Assembly: GCF_900156805.1 (NCBI RefSeq)
Contig: NZ_FTOQ01000001.1
Location: forward strand, 718,365-782,364
Source: Roseivivax lentus
GTDB lineage: Bacteria; Pseudomonadota; Alphaproteobacteria; Rhodobacterales; Rhodobacteraceae
Length of the DNA stretch: 64,000 nt
Reading direction: 5' to 3'
In this document: positions 26,954 to 36,068 of the stretch, in pieces
Position numbering within the stretch: the stretch's first letter is position 1
Layout of the letters: the number at the start of each line of letters is the position of its first letter
Made by a program: the position numbers and the translations under genes
The notes under the pieces: generated by a model
Told to the model about the DNA's origin: nothing
Seen by the model: the letters and a program-made list of their open reading frames with translations, nothing else
The model's database searches: none

Positions 26954-26995
26954 TTCCGCGCGTGGTCGCGCGCACATCCGGGGGGGACTTCGCGC

Positions 26996-27430
26996 CTAGA
27001 GCACCCCGATCTCGGCCAGCGCGCCCGCGAGTTCGGGCGGCAGATCGTCGTCGTCGGCCCGCGCGGGCGACAGGTCTCCGGGCGCGTCCGCCGGGTCGAG
27101 ATAGCGCCAGCCCTGGAACGGTCGGCGCGGCGCCGGGGCGACCCGCACAAGCTCGGGATCGAGCACCAGCGCGCAGCGGCGGATGCCGTCCTCGCGGGTG
27201 GCCTCGTCGAGGCGCAGGATCTTCTGGCGGCACTGGATGAAGCCCTTGATGACCCAGTAGATCGACCCGCCCGCGAGGATCTGCGCCTCCTTCTTCGGCC
27301 ACATGCGGGTGACGTGGCGCGGCAGCCCGTCCGGACCCTTGGCGCGCGCCGAGGCCTGCCAGCGGGTCAGCGTCTCGACGCTTTCGGTCCCGGCGCTCAG
27401 CTTCATCAAGTGCACGATCTCAGTGGTCAT
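26996..27430 (-). CDS. DUF1489 family protein
   Basis: The 144-residue protein starts MTTEIVHLMKLSAGTESVETL. WPKKEAQILAGGSIYWVIKGFIQCRQKIL (about residues 44-72) is the family signature and RPFQGWRYLDPADAP near residue 110 closes it. The family is restricted to alphaproteobacteria and has no known function. It is divergent from nrdJ, sharing a 122-base promoter region, which hints at a common cell-cycle or DNA-synthesis link. Confidence 0.88.
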   Translation of the reverse strand: MTTEIVHLMKLSAGTESVETLTRWQASARAKGPDGLPRHVTRMWPKKEAQILAGGSIYWVIKGFIQCRQKILRLDEATREDGIRRCALVLDPELVRVAPAPRRPFQGWRYLDPADAPGDLSPARADDDDLPPELAGALAEIGVL

Positions 27431-27507
27431 CGCCGCTCCATTAACGGGTGGATTAAAGTGCCACCTTCCTCTATGTTGTAGTCCCTCCGCGATGGGCTTC
27501 AAACCCT

Positions 27508-27516
27508 TGTGGATAA
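27508..27516 (-). promoter_or_regulatory. DnaA box upstream of nrdJ
   Basis: TGTGGATAA on the plus strand is the exact reverse complement of the consensus DnaA box TTATCCACA, 36 bases before the nrdJ start. Just upstream, CTCTATGTTGTAGT (about 27469-27482) loosely resembles an NrdR box. Confidence 0.5.
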
Positions 27517-27552
27517 CCCCTGTCCCGCCGCAGCCGTGAGAGAATCATCGCC

Positions 27553-29841
27553 ATGAGCCGTTTCGCCGCCCCCATCGCCGAGCAGATCTGGGACATGAAA
27601 TACCGCCTGAAAGAGGCGGATGACACCCCGATCGATGCCGATGTGGAAGCGACCTGGCGCCGCATCGCGCGCGCCCTTGCCGAGGTCGAGAAGGAGCCCG
27701 CGAAGTGGGAAGACCGCTTCTACGCGGCGCTCGAGGATTTCCAGTACCTGCCCGCGGGCCGGATCACCGCCGGCGCGGGCACCGGCCGCGCGGTGACGCT
27801 CTTCAACTGCTTCGTCATGGGCACGATCCCCGATTCGATGGGCGGCATCTTCGAGATGCTGAAGGAGGCCGCGCTGACCATGCAGCAGGGCGGCGGCATC
27901 GGCTACGATTTCTCCACCATCCGGCCGCGCGGCGCGCTGGTCGAGGGCGTCGCGGCGGATGCCTCGGGGCCGCTCAGCTTCATGGATGTCTGGGACGCGA
28001 TGTGCCGCACGATCATGTCGGCGGGCTCGCGGCGCGGCGCGATGATGGCGACGATGCGCTGCGATCATCCCGATATCGAGGATTTCATCTCCGCCAAGGC
28101 CGACAGCGCGCGGCTGCGCATGTTCAACCTTTCGGTCCTCGTCACCGACCCGTTCATGGAAGCGGTGAAGGCCGATGCCGACTGGCAGCTGGTCTTCGGC
28201 GGCAAGGTCTACCGCACGCTCAAGGCGCGCGATCTGTGGAACCGCATCATGCGTGCGACCTACGATTACGCCGAGCCCGGCGTGATCTTCATCGACCGCA
28301 TCAACGCCGCCAACAACCTCAACTATTGCGAGACCATCGCCGCCACCAATCCCTGCGGCGAGCAGCCGCTGCCGCCCTACGGCGCCTGCCTGCTGGGCTC
28401 GGTGAACCTCGCGCGGCTGGTCACCCATCCGTTCGAGGACGACGCCGCCCTCGACCCCGCGCGGCTCGACGAGATCGTCGCGACCGCGCTCCGCATGATG
28501 GACAATGTCGTCGACGCCTCCCGCTTCCCGCTGGAACAGCAGCGCGCCGAGGCGCAGAACAAGCGCCGCATCGGGCTTGGCGTGACGGGGCTCGCCGATG
28601 CGCTCCTGATGCTGGGCCTGCGCTACGGGTCGGACGAGGCCGCGGCGCAGACCGAAGCCTGGCTGAAGCAGATCGCCCGCGCCTCCTATCTCGCCTCGGT
28701 CGAGCTGGCGAAGGAAAAGGGACCGTTCCCGCTCTTCGAGGCCGAAGGTTATCTCGCCTCGGGCAACATGATGCAGATGGACGACGACGTGCGCGAAGCG
28801 ATCCGCGAACACGGCATCCGCAACGCGCTCCTGACCTCCATCGCGCCCACGGGCACGATCTCGCTTTACGCGGGCAACGTGTCCTCGGGGATTGAGCCCG
28901 TTTTCGCCTACGCCTATACTCGCAAGGTTCTGCAAAAGGACGGCACCCGCACCGAGGAGGAGGTGGTGGATTACGCCGTCGCCCTCTACCGCGAGAAGTT
29001 CGGGACGAACGCCGAGCTGCCCGCCCATTTCGTCAATGCGCAGACGCTCTCGCCGCTCGATCACGTCAAAATGCAGGCGGCGGCGCAGAAATGGGTCGAC
29101 TCGTCCATCTCCAAGACGATCAACTGCCCCGAGGACATCTCCTTCGAGGATTTCAAGGACGTCTACATGAAGGCTTACGAGACGGGCTGCAAAGGCTGCA
29201 CGACCTACCGGCCCAACGACGTGACGGGCTCCGTCCTGTCGGTCTCGGACGCCGAGCCCAAATCCGCCGAGACACCGGTTCTGGTCTCCGAAGGCGAGGG
29301 CAGCGCGGAAGTGGTCTACATGTCCGAACCGCTGGAGCGGCCGCAGACCCTCGAAGGCGCCACCTACAAGCTCAAATGGCCCGACAGCGAACACGCCATT
29401 TACCTGACGATCAACGACACGGTGATCGGCGGGCGGCGGCGGCCCTTCGAGGTCTTCATCAACTCCAAGAACATGGAGCATTTCGCCTGGACCGTGGCGC
29501 TCACGCGGATGATCTCGGCGGTGTTCCGGCGCGGCGGCGATGTGTCCTTCGTGGTCGAGGAGCTGAAGGCCGTCTTCGACCCGCGCGGCGGGGCCTGGGT
29601 GAAGGGCAAATACATCCCCTCCATCCTCGCGGCCATCGGCGGGGTGATCGAACAGCACCTCATCGCCATCGGTTTTCTCGAAGGCGAGGGGATGGGCCTC
29701 AAATCCGACCCCCGGGCGCAGGTGGTCAATCTCGACGGCCCCCGCGGCAAGGCCTGCCCGTCCTGCGGCCAATACGAGATGCGCATGGTCGAGGGCTGCA
29801 TGACCTGCGCCTCCTGCGGCCATTCGAAATGTTCTGGCTGA
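27553..29841 (+). CDS. nrdJ: Adenosylcobalamin-dependent (class II) ribonucleoside-diphosphate reductase
   Basis: The 762-residue enzyme begins MSRFAAPIAEQIWDMKYRLK with no N-terminal ATP-cone. Key parts are FNCFVMGTIPD (near residue 84, first substrate-reducing cysteine), MQQGGGIGYDFSTIRPRG, the NPCGEQPLPPYGACLLGSVN loop near residue 263 with the thiyl-radical cysteine and N-C-E catalytic set, and APTGTISL near residue 433. The C-terminus has a CPSCGQYEM ... CMTCASCGH zinc-ribbon-like tail that supplies redox cysteines. It makes deoxyribonucleotides without oxygen dependence. A terminator follows. Confidence 0.96.
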   Translation: MSRFAAPIAEQIWDMKYRLKEADDTPIDADVEATWRRIARALAEVEKEPAKWEDRFYAALEDFQYLPAGRITAGAGTGRAVTLFNCFVMGTIPDSMGGIFEMLKEAALTMQQGGGIGYDFSTIRPRGALVEGVAADASGPLSFMDVWDAMCRTIMSAGSRRGAMMATMRCDHPDIEDFISAKADSARLRMFNLSVLVTDPFMEAVKADADWQLVFGGKVYRTLKARDLWNRIMRATYDYAEPGVIFIDRINAANNLNYCETIAATNPCGEQPLPPYGACLLGSVNLARLVTHPFEDDAALDPARLDEIVATALRMMDNVVDASRFPLEQQRAEAQNKRRIGLGVTGLADALLMLGLRYGSDEAAAQTEAWLKQIARASYLASVELAKEKGPFPLFEAEGYLASGNMMQMDDDVREAIREHGIRNALLTSIAPTGTISLYAGNVSSGIEPVFAYAYTRKVLQKDGTRTEEEVVDYAVALYREKFGTNAELPAHFVNAQTLSPLDHVKMQAAAQKWVDSSISKTINCPEDISFEDFKDVYMKAYETGCKGCTTYRPNDVTGSVLSVSDAEPKSAETPVLVSEGEGSAEVVYMSEPLERPQTLEGATYKLKWPDSEHAIYLTINDTVIGGRRRPFEVFINSKNMEHFAWTVALTRMISAVFRRGGDVSFVVEELKAVFDPRGGAWVKGKYIPSILAAIGGVIEQHLIAIGFLEGEGMGLKSDPRAQVVNLDGPRGKACPSCGQYEMRMVEGCMTCASCGHSKCSG

Positions 29842-29850
29842 AATACCTTA

Positions 29851-29867
29851 GTTCAGATTTTCTGAAC
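29851..29867. repeat. Small inverted repeat after the nrdJ stop
   Basis: GTTCAG-ATTTT-CTGAAC, 10 bases beyond the stop codon. It is at the junction of core and accessory DNA and could be part of an island attachment site, or simply a 3' hairpin. Confidence 0.4.
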
Positions 29868-29880
29868 CCTTAGACATCGG

Positions 29881-29914
29881 AAAAGCCCTCAAGTCTCTGA
29901 CTTGAGGGCTTTTT
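29881..29914 (+). terminator. Rho-independent terminator of nrdJ
   Basis: AAAAGCCCTCAAGTC-TCT-GACTTGAGGGCTTTTT: a 15-bp perfect stem, 3-base loop and five T. Confidence 0.95.
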
Positions 29915-29960
29915 CTATAGAATTGCCGAGTCGAGCCGACCTACAGTGACCGGCCGGGCA

Positions 29961-30049
29961 CGAATTTTATCAATCAATGTGCTTGTGAAACTTTTCATTT
30001 CACGTAAAATATTGATTTAATTGATATTGTTTTGATAAGAATTGTCAAA
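29961..30049. promoter_or_regulatory. AT-rich leader with repeated ATTGAT/ATCAAT motifs before the recombinase operon
   Basis: TATCAATCAAT at 29968-29978 is inverted relative to ATTGATTTAATTGATA at 30011-30026, which itself is a direct repeat of ATTGAT. The block is much richer in A+T than everything around it. It may hold the operon promoter and the arm or core binding sites of the recombinases. Confidence 0.45.
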
Positions 30050-31288
30050 ATGACCTCTTCTAAAACTCCGGCACCGTTCCCGGTCGCACTCCGCCGCTTT
30101 CCGGACGCGGAGGGTCGGGCTCATGGCATGCTGGTGAACTGTGAGACCTTTGCTCCATCGATTCCCGGGTCGCTCTACGCCGCATCTCTCGCGCGACGGT
30201 GCGCGTCCCCCAACACGCTCTACCGATATTTGCGGTTCATGCAGGCTCTGCTGTCTTGGGGTCTCGAGGCCGGGGTTGATCTCGACCGCCGCCTTCTCAG
30301 AGGCGAGGCGCTCTCAAGCAGAGACATCGAAAACTACGCGTTGTGGCTTGAACGCCGATTGAAGGGCAGCAAGAGCACGCTGACGCGCGAGAACGTGACC
30401 ACCTTCAACGCTTACCTCACGGGTGCCGAGGGCATCGTCACATGGTTTTCGGATCAATACTTCGAACCTGTCGGACGCGATCGCAGCGTGGCCATTGAGA
30501 GCCAGCGCGTTGCTTCTCAACGATGGTGGCGACGCGTGCGCAAAGCGTCCCGATCCGAACAGGTGGCTCCCGACCTTTCGGACCATGAAATCTCAGAAAT
30601 TGAAACATTTCTCCGCGGTGCCTCGAAAGGGTCCAACGCGAAACCTCGCTGGGTGCGCGCGTATCTCATCTGGAGGCTTGCCATTGAATTTGGATTTCGA
30701 ATTGGGGAAATCCTTGCACTTCGCCTTGAAGACTGTCCGACCCGCGTCGATCCAACTTTTCGCGTCGTCCGAATTGAAGATCGAACGGGAAAATCCGACC
30801 CACGCGGCCTGAAAGCTCCGCGTCCCAAAACGCTTGGACGCGCGCTTGCCCCGGTGATTTCCAACACAGTCTTTCCACGTCTTGTTGTCGACTACCAGGC
30901 GGATCATCGTCTCAAGAAAGTCCAACGCGTTACCGGCCAGACCGTCTGGCGGCCCGTGATGGCGCACACATATTTGCTTGTCAGCGACACCGGAGAGCCG
31001 CTTCCATCGGCTTCTGCAAAAAGCCTCGCGGACGCCATTGCGGCCGAAACCGGCGTGCCCTTCAACTGGCACCTTGCCCGGCATGCCTTCTTTAATAGAG
31101 CATATGCCGCGGTTGCTAACCTCGAAGATCCCAATCTCAAGGCCTCGCGTATGCAGGACCTGGTCTATTGGGGCGGATGGCGCGATTCCAACAGCCTCAA
31201 CATTTACACAGCACGCGCACGGCGCGAACGCGCGCGTACGAGCATCGCGATCTGGGGCGGCGCGCAACGCATGGATCCGCTGGCATGA
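30050..31288 (+). CDS. Tyrosine recombinase 1 of the trio (GinA-like)
   Basis: The 412-residue protein (MTSSKTPAPFPVALRRF; a TTG six codons earlier is possible) has an N-terminal core-binding helical domain (NTLYRYLRFMQALLSWGLEAGVDL, about residues 60-85) and a C-terminal catalytic domain with Arg in EFGFRIGEILALRLED (R217), HLARHAFFNRAY near residue 340 (H-x-x-R) and the nucleophile in NIYTARARRERA (Y386). It is the first of six overlapping genes. The arrangement of three adjacent tyrosine recombinases with a small HTH gene matches ginABCD of GInt islands; direct comparison is needed to confirm which is which. Confidence 0.85.
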   Translation: MTSSKTPAPFPVALRRFPDAEGRAHGMLVNCETFAPSIPGSLYAASLARRCASPNTLYRYLRFMQALLSWGLEAGVDLDRRLLRGEALSSRDIENYALWLERRLKGSKSTLTRENVTTFNAYLTGAEGIVTWFSDQYFEPVGRDRSVAIESQRVASQRWWRRVRKASRSEQVAPDLSDHEISEIETFLRGASKGSNAKPRWVRAYLIWRLAIEFGFRIGEILALRLEDCPTRVDPTFRVVRIEDRTGKSDPRGLKAPRPKTLGRALAPVISNTVFPRLVVDYQADHRLKKVQRVTGQTVWRPVMAHTYLLVSDTGEPLPSASAKSLADAIAAETGVPFNWHLARHAFFNRAYAAVANLEDPNLKASRMQDLVYWGGWRDSNSLNIYTARARRERARTSIAIWGGAQRMDPLA

Positions 31289-32826
31289 TTTATGACGAGA
31301 TCGCCGGCTACTGGATCGGTGTGGATGGAAAACGGTTCGTGCGCAACGAGTTCGATCCGACGCGCCCAACGCTCATCGTTGTGACCGAACATGCCTGGTC
31401 GGGACACCACATTAACAAAACATTCACGTTGACCTGGCCGGACACCATTGATCCAACTCTCAAACAGGCGATTGAAAATGTTATGAAATACCAAATGCGG
31501 CGGCGCAGTCCCTCGTCGTTGAGCAAGATGAGGAACGTTGTCGCACAGATAGTCGCCGCTCAACCGCCTGGTCTGCCTTTCGACGCCGATGACCTCCTGG
31601 ACCCAGATGTGATCCGCCATGTCTGGGACTCTACGCGGCCGTCGGTTCGTCCCTGGCTGCGCACACTGATCGTCGATCTGGCCGAAACGGTCGACCCTGG
31701 GGCCGCCGGCGATATCGCCCTTATGATGTCTGCCTGGAAGGCCAATCGATCTCTGCGCTGGAAGAGGGCCGTGCTCGAATGGGATCCGGAGCAAGGATCG
31801 CTGACGTCAGCGGAACTCGAATTGCTTCGCCGCTACCTCAAACCACCCAGGATCGAGCGAACATCTGCGCATTTTGCGCGCCTGTTCACATGGCTGACCC
31901 TGACGACCCTGCGCCGGCCCTCGCAGCTCATCAAGATGGACGCCAAAGCCCTCCGTCGAATAACGACCCACATCGGAACCACCGCCGATCTGCGGATTCC
32001 GGGAGTCAAGGGGCAGACTGGACAAGACGGGCGCTGGCTTCCCATTCCAACCGCTCTCGCGGACGACATCGACGACTACCGTCGTCGTGTGCGGGACGCG
32101 CTGGAATGGGCCGATGCGTCGAACATGGATGTTCTCGACGCCTGCCTTCTGCCCCTAATCAGTCATGAACGGATGCCGGAACAGCGCATCTTCGCGCCCT
32201 ATGGCGCTCAGGCAAAGGGCGCTGTTCAGAACTGGATCAAGAGCCTTCGTCTCGTCAGCCCTCGCACCGAACATCCGCTCAAAATCAACCTCCGCCGCAT
32301 CCGCCACACCGGGGCAACCCACCTGGCTATGCAAGGCTATCCACTCGATCTCATCTCGGACGTGCTGGAGCACTCAAATCCCGCCTCGACACGCTTCTAC
32401 GTCGACGCGGTGGGTGCTGAATATCTTCCCGCGTTCGAGGCCGCCGACCGAAATCTCGGTGGACGCTTTTCCATGCTACGCGCCGCCTGGTTTAATGGTC
32501 GCGTTGTCGACCCTTCAGACGCACCGTACCGTCCAATCGTTGTTCCGGATGGCCAAGTTCCAGCGGTAGTCGGCGCGTGCGGGAAAGAAGGGACGTGCCC
32601 GGTGCATCCGCTTTTCAGCTGCTACTCATGCGAGCATTTCCTCGCGTTCCGAAGCGCCGATCACCAAAAGGTTCTTGACTTCGTCGAAGCCGAATATGAG
32701 CGCTGGCGCGCCGTCGAAACGAGTAATTCCAGGTCCAAGGCCATCAAGGATTTCGACCGGATCGCCGCCGGCGTTCGCGATGTTATGGACCTGATTGCGC
32801 GCGGCGAGGCCGACGATGGCCGCTGA
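31285..32826 (+). CDS. Tyrosine recombinase 2 of the trio (GinB-like)
   Basis: The 513-residue protein starts MIYDEIAGYWIGVDGKRF at an ATG overlapping the previous stop (ATGA). The catalytic set is LTLTTLRRPSQLIKMD (Arg), LRRIRHTGATHLAMQG (R-x-x-H near residue 335, with H first in the order H-x-x-[TR]) and STRFYVDAVG (Y372). A C-terminal extension holds a cysteine cluster (CGKEGTCPVHPLFSCYSCEHF, about residues 431-451) likely to bind zinc. Its N-terminal region is not a standard SAM-like domain. It must act with its two neighbours. Confidence 0.82.
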   Translation: MIYDEIAGYWIGVDGKRFVRNEFDPTRPTLIVVTEHAWSGHHINKTFTLTWPDTIDPTLKQAIENVMKYQMRRRSPSSLSKMRNVVAQIVAAQPPGLPFDADDLLDPDVIRHVWDSTRPSVRPWLRTLIVDLAETVDPGAAGDIALMMSAWKANRSLRWKRAVLEWDPEQGSLTSAELELLRRYLKPPRIERTSAHFARLFTWLTLTTLRRPSQLIKMDAKALRRITTHIGTTADLRIPGVKGQTGQDGRWLPIPTALADDIDDYRRRVRDALEWADASNMDVLDACLLPLISHERMPEQRIFAPYGAQAKGAVQNWIKSLRLVSPRTEHPLKINLRRIRHTGATHLAMQGYPLDLISDVLEHSNPASTRFYVDAVGAEYLPAFEAADRNLGGRFSMLRAAWFNGRVVDPSDAPYRPIVVPDGQVPAVVGACGKEGTCPVHPLFSCYSCEHFLAFRSADHQKVLDFVEAEYERWRAVETSNSRSKAIKDFDRIAAGVRDVMDLIARGEADDGR

Positions 32827-34996
32827 CACGCTCTACACCCTGCTTCGAGACGCCGTGGGCAGCGCATCTCTCGTCGAGGCGTTGCCGCGACAGATGGCGC
32901 GGGCCCCGAGTTGGCTCGATCCCAACGCCGACACTTGGAACGTAGCACCCCTCCACCGGCGGTCAGACAAGAAAATCTGGACCCTCGATTTCACACGGGT
33001 CTCCCATCCCGAGCTTCAGGCTGTCGCTCGCGCGCACGCGGTCTGGAGCATCGTGGAACGGCAGCTTGGTCCTCAATCCTTGAGTGCATCGCTCTACGTC
33101 TTCGCTCATCTCGGGCAACGCCTTGGGGCGCGTCCGTTGCAAACACTGAGGACCGAAGACTTCCACGCTGTAGAACAGGACATCGTTTCCCATTACGCCG
33201 AAAGAACGAGTGCGCGCATGTGCGCGGACCTGCAGCGCGTTGCTGCATGGCTCACTCGGCAGACAGGGCTTCGGCTTGACTACAGATCCATGCGCCGCGC
33301 CCCCGCCGCTCATGGTCGTGAAGCGACGGATGACGGCCGCGCCGCCAAGCTTCTTCCTGACTCCGTCATCGCCGATCTTCTGAACGCACGTCATTTGCCA
33401 GATCTGCCGGACCGCGACCGCTTCTACCTCTCCGCAATCGCAATCTCCGTCGCGACCGGCTTTCGCCTGGGCGAACTTCTCACGCTTCCTTCCGACTGCC
33501 TCATTCAAGACCGAGGTGCCCTGCTCGTGCGCAGTTTTGTGTCGAAGCACGGCAAGGCGGCCCCGCGACCGGTCCCGCCCGAGCTGGCTGACATCGTGAT
33601 CGACGCTGTGGATCACATCCGCGACGTCACGCGTCCCGCGCGAGAAAAGGCGCGCACCTGGGCTGAACACGCGCCCATCGACTGGGCGGCGATCATACGT
33701 GATCCCGACCCCACCGCGTTCGAATATTTCGTGCGGCGCTGGCTGTCGGACTGGATCGCGAACCCTGTGAACAGGATAATCGATCCACGATGCGCGTACT
33801 TCTCTTGCGGCGACCGGTCTCAGTGGGTGCCGCTTGCGGACCTTCTTGACGCGCATGGCGGCAACATCTCGGCGGTGTCCCGAGAGGTTGGCATCGGGCG
33901 CGCCAGCATGTCCAGGCTGGTCGCTCAACTTGAGGCGTCGCGTCGTGGTGAGGTCTATCTTGGTAAGAAGACCGCCGAATCTCGACGGGCGTTCGACACG
34001 GATCGGCGCATTCCGTCCATTATGGCCTTCAAGGCATTGACGGGTCGGAACCTCCAAAACTCCCCGCGCAACGCGCGTCTCGCAGACCTCATCGCTGAAG
34101 CGCGGGACGCGCAGATCAAACAAACGGAGTACCCGTCTCCGCATCAGGATCTTGCCTTGGAAGAGAGGTGTCGCGTTGCACCCGAGGTTCTGCGCGATCC
34201 CGAAACCGGCGAGGCGGTGCTCAATTTGCATGAGGCCCTATTCGTTCTGTTCAAGAATCAGTTGTCGGACACCCATGTGGTGGACACAGGTCGGATCAAG
34301 GCCGTGTCGATAAACCAGTTCAACCATTGGTTGGCCGGGTACAAGCGCGACCGAGGAACCGGCAAGCCGGGGGACGCGCTGTGCGCGCGGCTGGGCATTC
34401 TTGACCCGCGAACCGAGGAGCCGGCAAAGTTGACCAATCACGACTTCCGCCACTGGCTCGAAACGGCCTATGAAAACGGCGGTATGTCCCAGACCCAGAT
34501 CGCGACCCTTTTCAATCGGTCATCGTCCACGTCGAACTCCGTTTACGACCACACCAACAGCTCGGTGCGGCGAGAGCGCCTCAAGGATGCCATGGCCGAC
34601 GGCTTGCTTATCGGCCACGCGGCCGAAGCCTATGTGCGGATCGCAGAGGAAAGCCCTGAAGACGCCACCGCCTATCTCGAGAGCGCGGTAAAGTTCCAGA
34701 ATCCGATGCCGCACGGAATCTGCCGGCTCAACTGGGCACTGGAGCCTTGCCCTCACGCGCTGAGCTGCTTCAGCTGCGGTGACGCGCAGGACGACGCGTC
34801 TGAGCCATGCGAGCACCTGATCGTCGATACCACCGACGCGGCCCAGATCGACCAAATCGCGCAGATCCATTGCAACGCCCAATCGATCGTCCAGATCATG
34901 ACTGACGACGGTGCCGAAGACAGCCCGCAGCTCGCCCAGTTTCAGCGGATCGCCCGCTCCACCCGCTCCATTCTGACCAAGGCCGGACGCCCATGA
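32816..34996 (+). CDS. Tyrosine recombinase 3 of the trio (GinC-like), large with Cys-rich tail
   Basis: The 726-residue protein (MAADTLYTLLRDAVGS) overlaps its upstream neighbour by 11 bases. FRLGELLTLPSDC near residue 215 supplies the Arg, LTNHDFRHWLETAY near residue 540 the H-x-x-R/H box and SNSVYDHTNSSVRRE the tyrosine (Y577). Between them is a long insert with an HTH-like segment (NISAVSREVGIGRASMSRLVAQLEAS, about residues 350-375). The end carries CRLNWALEPCPHALSCFSCGD ... CEHLI, another probable zinc site similar to that of recombinase 2. Confidence 0.82.
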   Translation: MAADTLYTLLRDAVGSASLVEALPRQMARAPSWLDPNADTWNVAPLHRRSDKKIWTLDFTRVSHPELQAVARAHAVWSIVERQLGPQSLSASLYVFAHLGQRLGARPLQTLRTEDFHAVEQDIVSHYAERTSARMCADLQRVAAWLTRQTGLRLDYRSMRRAPAAHGREATDDGRAAKLLPDSVIADLLNARHLPDLPDRDRFYLSAIAISVATGFRLGELLTLPSDCLIQDRGALLVRSFVSKHGKAAPRPVPPELADIVIDAVDHIRDVTRPAREKARTWAEHAPIDWAAIIRDPDPTAFEYFVRRWLSDWIANPVNRIIDPRCAYFSCGDRSQWVPLADLLDAHGGNISAVSREVGIGRASMSRLVAQLEASRRGEVYLGKKTAESRRAFDTDRRIPSIMAFKALTGRNLQNSPRNARLADLIAEARDAQIKQTEYPSPHQDLALEERCRVAPEVLRDPETGEAVLNLHEALFVLFKNQLSDTHVVDTGRIKAVSINQFNHWLAGYKRDRGTGKPGDALCARLGILDPRTEEPAKLTNHDFRHWLETAYENGGMSQTQIATLFNRSSSTSNSVYDHTNSSVRRERLKDAMADGLLIGHAAEAYVRIAEESPEDATAYLESAVKFQNPMPHGICRLNWALEPCPHALSCFSCGDAQDDASEPCEHLIVDTTDAAQIDQIAQIHCNAQSIVQIMTDDGAEDSPQLAQFQRIARSTRSILTKAGRP

Positions 34997-35571
34997 ATAC
35001 ACGACCGCCAGCGCAAAAGTCGAACGGACGCGCAGCGCGCAAATCGAGCGCTGTGCACAAACCGAAAACCCCGCAGCTACGCGGCGAGGCGCTCAAAGCA
35101 CGGATTGGCGACGCCGTTCGGGAACTTGCACGAGACCTCGGCGATACGATCGACCCACGGCGTGTGTCGATGAAGGCCATCGCGGAACGCGTGCCATGCT
35201 CGCGCACGACATTGCAGCGATACCAGGACGTGGTCGATGACGCGCTGCGCGATTTGGGATACCGGGCCGCCCGGCGCACAGGTGGGGCGCGCGCCGAGGC
35301 GCTGGCTCATCGGGCCCACCTCTACAAGGAAGAAATCGCCGGCCTGAAAGCGGAATTGGAGGCTCTGCGCGCCCATCACGCCGATCTCTACGTCCGTCTG
35401 TTGATGCAGTCGGCTCCGGTGGCTGCTCTCTTCAGGGACGACGCCGAGGCCGCCTCGCAGCGCGAGGGGCGGTGCTTGCTGTGCGGCGGAACGCCTCCAA
35501 GCTCGGAGCCGAGCAACGTGGTCGATCTTCCCGCCGGTGCCTCACGAACTTCGCGTCGGAAAAAGCCATGA
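34993..35571 (+). CDS. Small HTH/coiled-coil protein of the recombinase operon (GinD-like candidate)
   Basis: The 192-residue protein overlaps recombinase 3 by ATGA. A basic N-terminus precedes a helix-turn-helix (VSMKAIAERVPCSRTTLQRYQDVVDDALRDLG, about residues 58-90), then a coiled coil (YKEEIAGLKAELEALRAHHADLY, about 112-135) and a short CLLCGG motif. Small DNA-binding accessory proteins accompany recombinase groups such as TnpC of Tn554 and GinD of GInts. The next gene has the same layout, so either could be the GinD equivalent. Confidence 0.7.
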   Translation: MNTRPPAQKSNGRAARKSSAVHKPKTPQLRGEALKARIGDAVRELARDLGDTIDPRRVSMKAIAERVPCSRTTLQRYQDVVDDALRDLGYRAARRTGGARAEALAHRAHLYKEEIAGLKAELEALRAHHADLYVRLLMQSAPVAALFRDDAEAASQREGRCLLCGGTPPSSEPSNVVDLPAGASRTSRRKKP

Positions 35572-36068
35572 CGACGCCCAGCAACCGCGAGAAGGCCCGC
35601 CTCGCCGTGGAGCGCCTTGAAAAGGAGATCGCGGCGCGCGACGCGGCGGGAGAGACATTGCCGGTCAAAGCCGGGGCCTTGCACCTTGGGCAGATCTGCC
35701 AGGTCGTCGGCGTCGGGCGCGCGACCATCCAGCAGAATCCAGAGTTTAAGCGCGTCTTGAAAGCGTACGCCAACCAAATCGGCATCGCCTTCTCGAAGCA
35801 ATCGAAGGCAGGGGTCCCTTCCGCGCCGTCCGCGGATGGCTTGCATACCGCTGGAAGCGACCTTGTGCCAGCGTCGCGGCTTCGCGAAGAACAACGGCGC
35901 GCTGACTCTGCGGAACGCCGCGTCGCGGAGCTCCTCGCGCGCAACGCTGACCTGATGGCCCAGGTTGAACGTCTGAGGGCCACTGATGATCTGATCGCCA
36001 CAGGGCGACGCTACGCCCCCGCGCCGAACTCTCCGTCGCTCTTCAACCTCGGAGAGTCCGAGGGGTGA
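35568..36068 (+). CDS. Second small HTH/coiled-coil protein of the recombinase operon
   Basis: This 166-residue protein starts MTTPSNREKARLAVERLEKE at an ATGA overlap. It has a possible HTH in LGQICQVVGVGRATIQQNPEFKRVLKAY (about residues 36-63) and a C-terminal coiled coil (LREEQRRADSAERRVAELLARNADLMAQVERLRA, about 103-136). Its plan copies that of the preceding gene, and its stop overlaps the helicase start (GTGA). Confidence 0.68.
   Translation: MTTPSNREKARLAVERLEKEIAARDAAGETLPVKAGALHLGQICQVVGVGRATIQQNPEFKRVLKAYANQIGIAFSKQSKAGVPSAPSADGLHTAGSDLVPASRLREEQRRADSAERRVAELLARNADLMAQVERLRATDDLIATGRRYAPAPNSPSLFNLGESEG

Noticed and set aside
27431..27552. Cobalamin riboswitch upstream of nrdJ
   Set aside because: The B12 gene is tempting, but the 122-base gap is too short and no B12-box-like GCCACTG or conserved stem set was seen.
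27499..29823. 774-codon open frame antisense to nrdJ
   Set aside because: The sense strand encodes an unmistakable ribonucleotide reductase with all catalytic motifs; the antisense frame has no domain.
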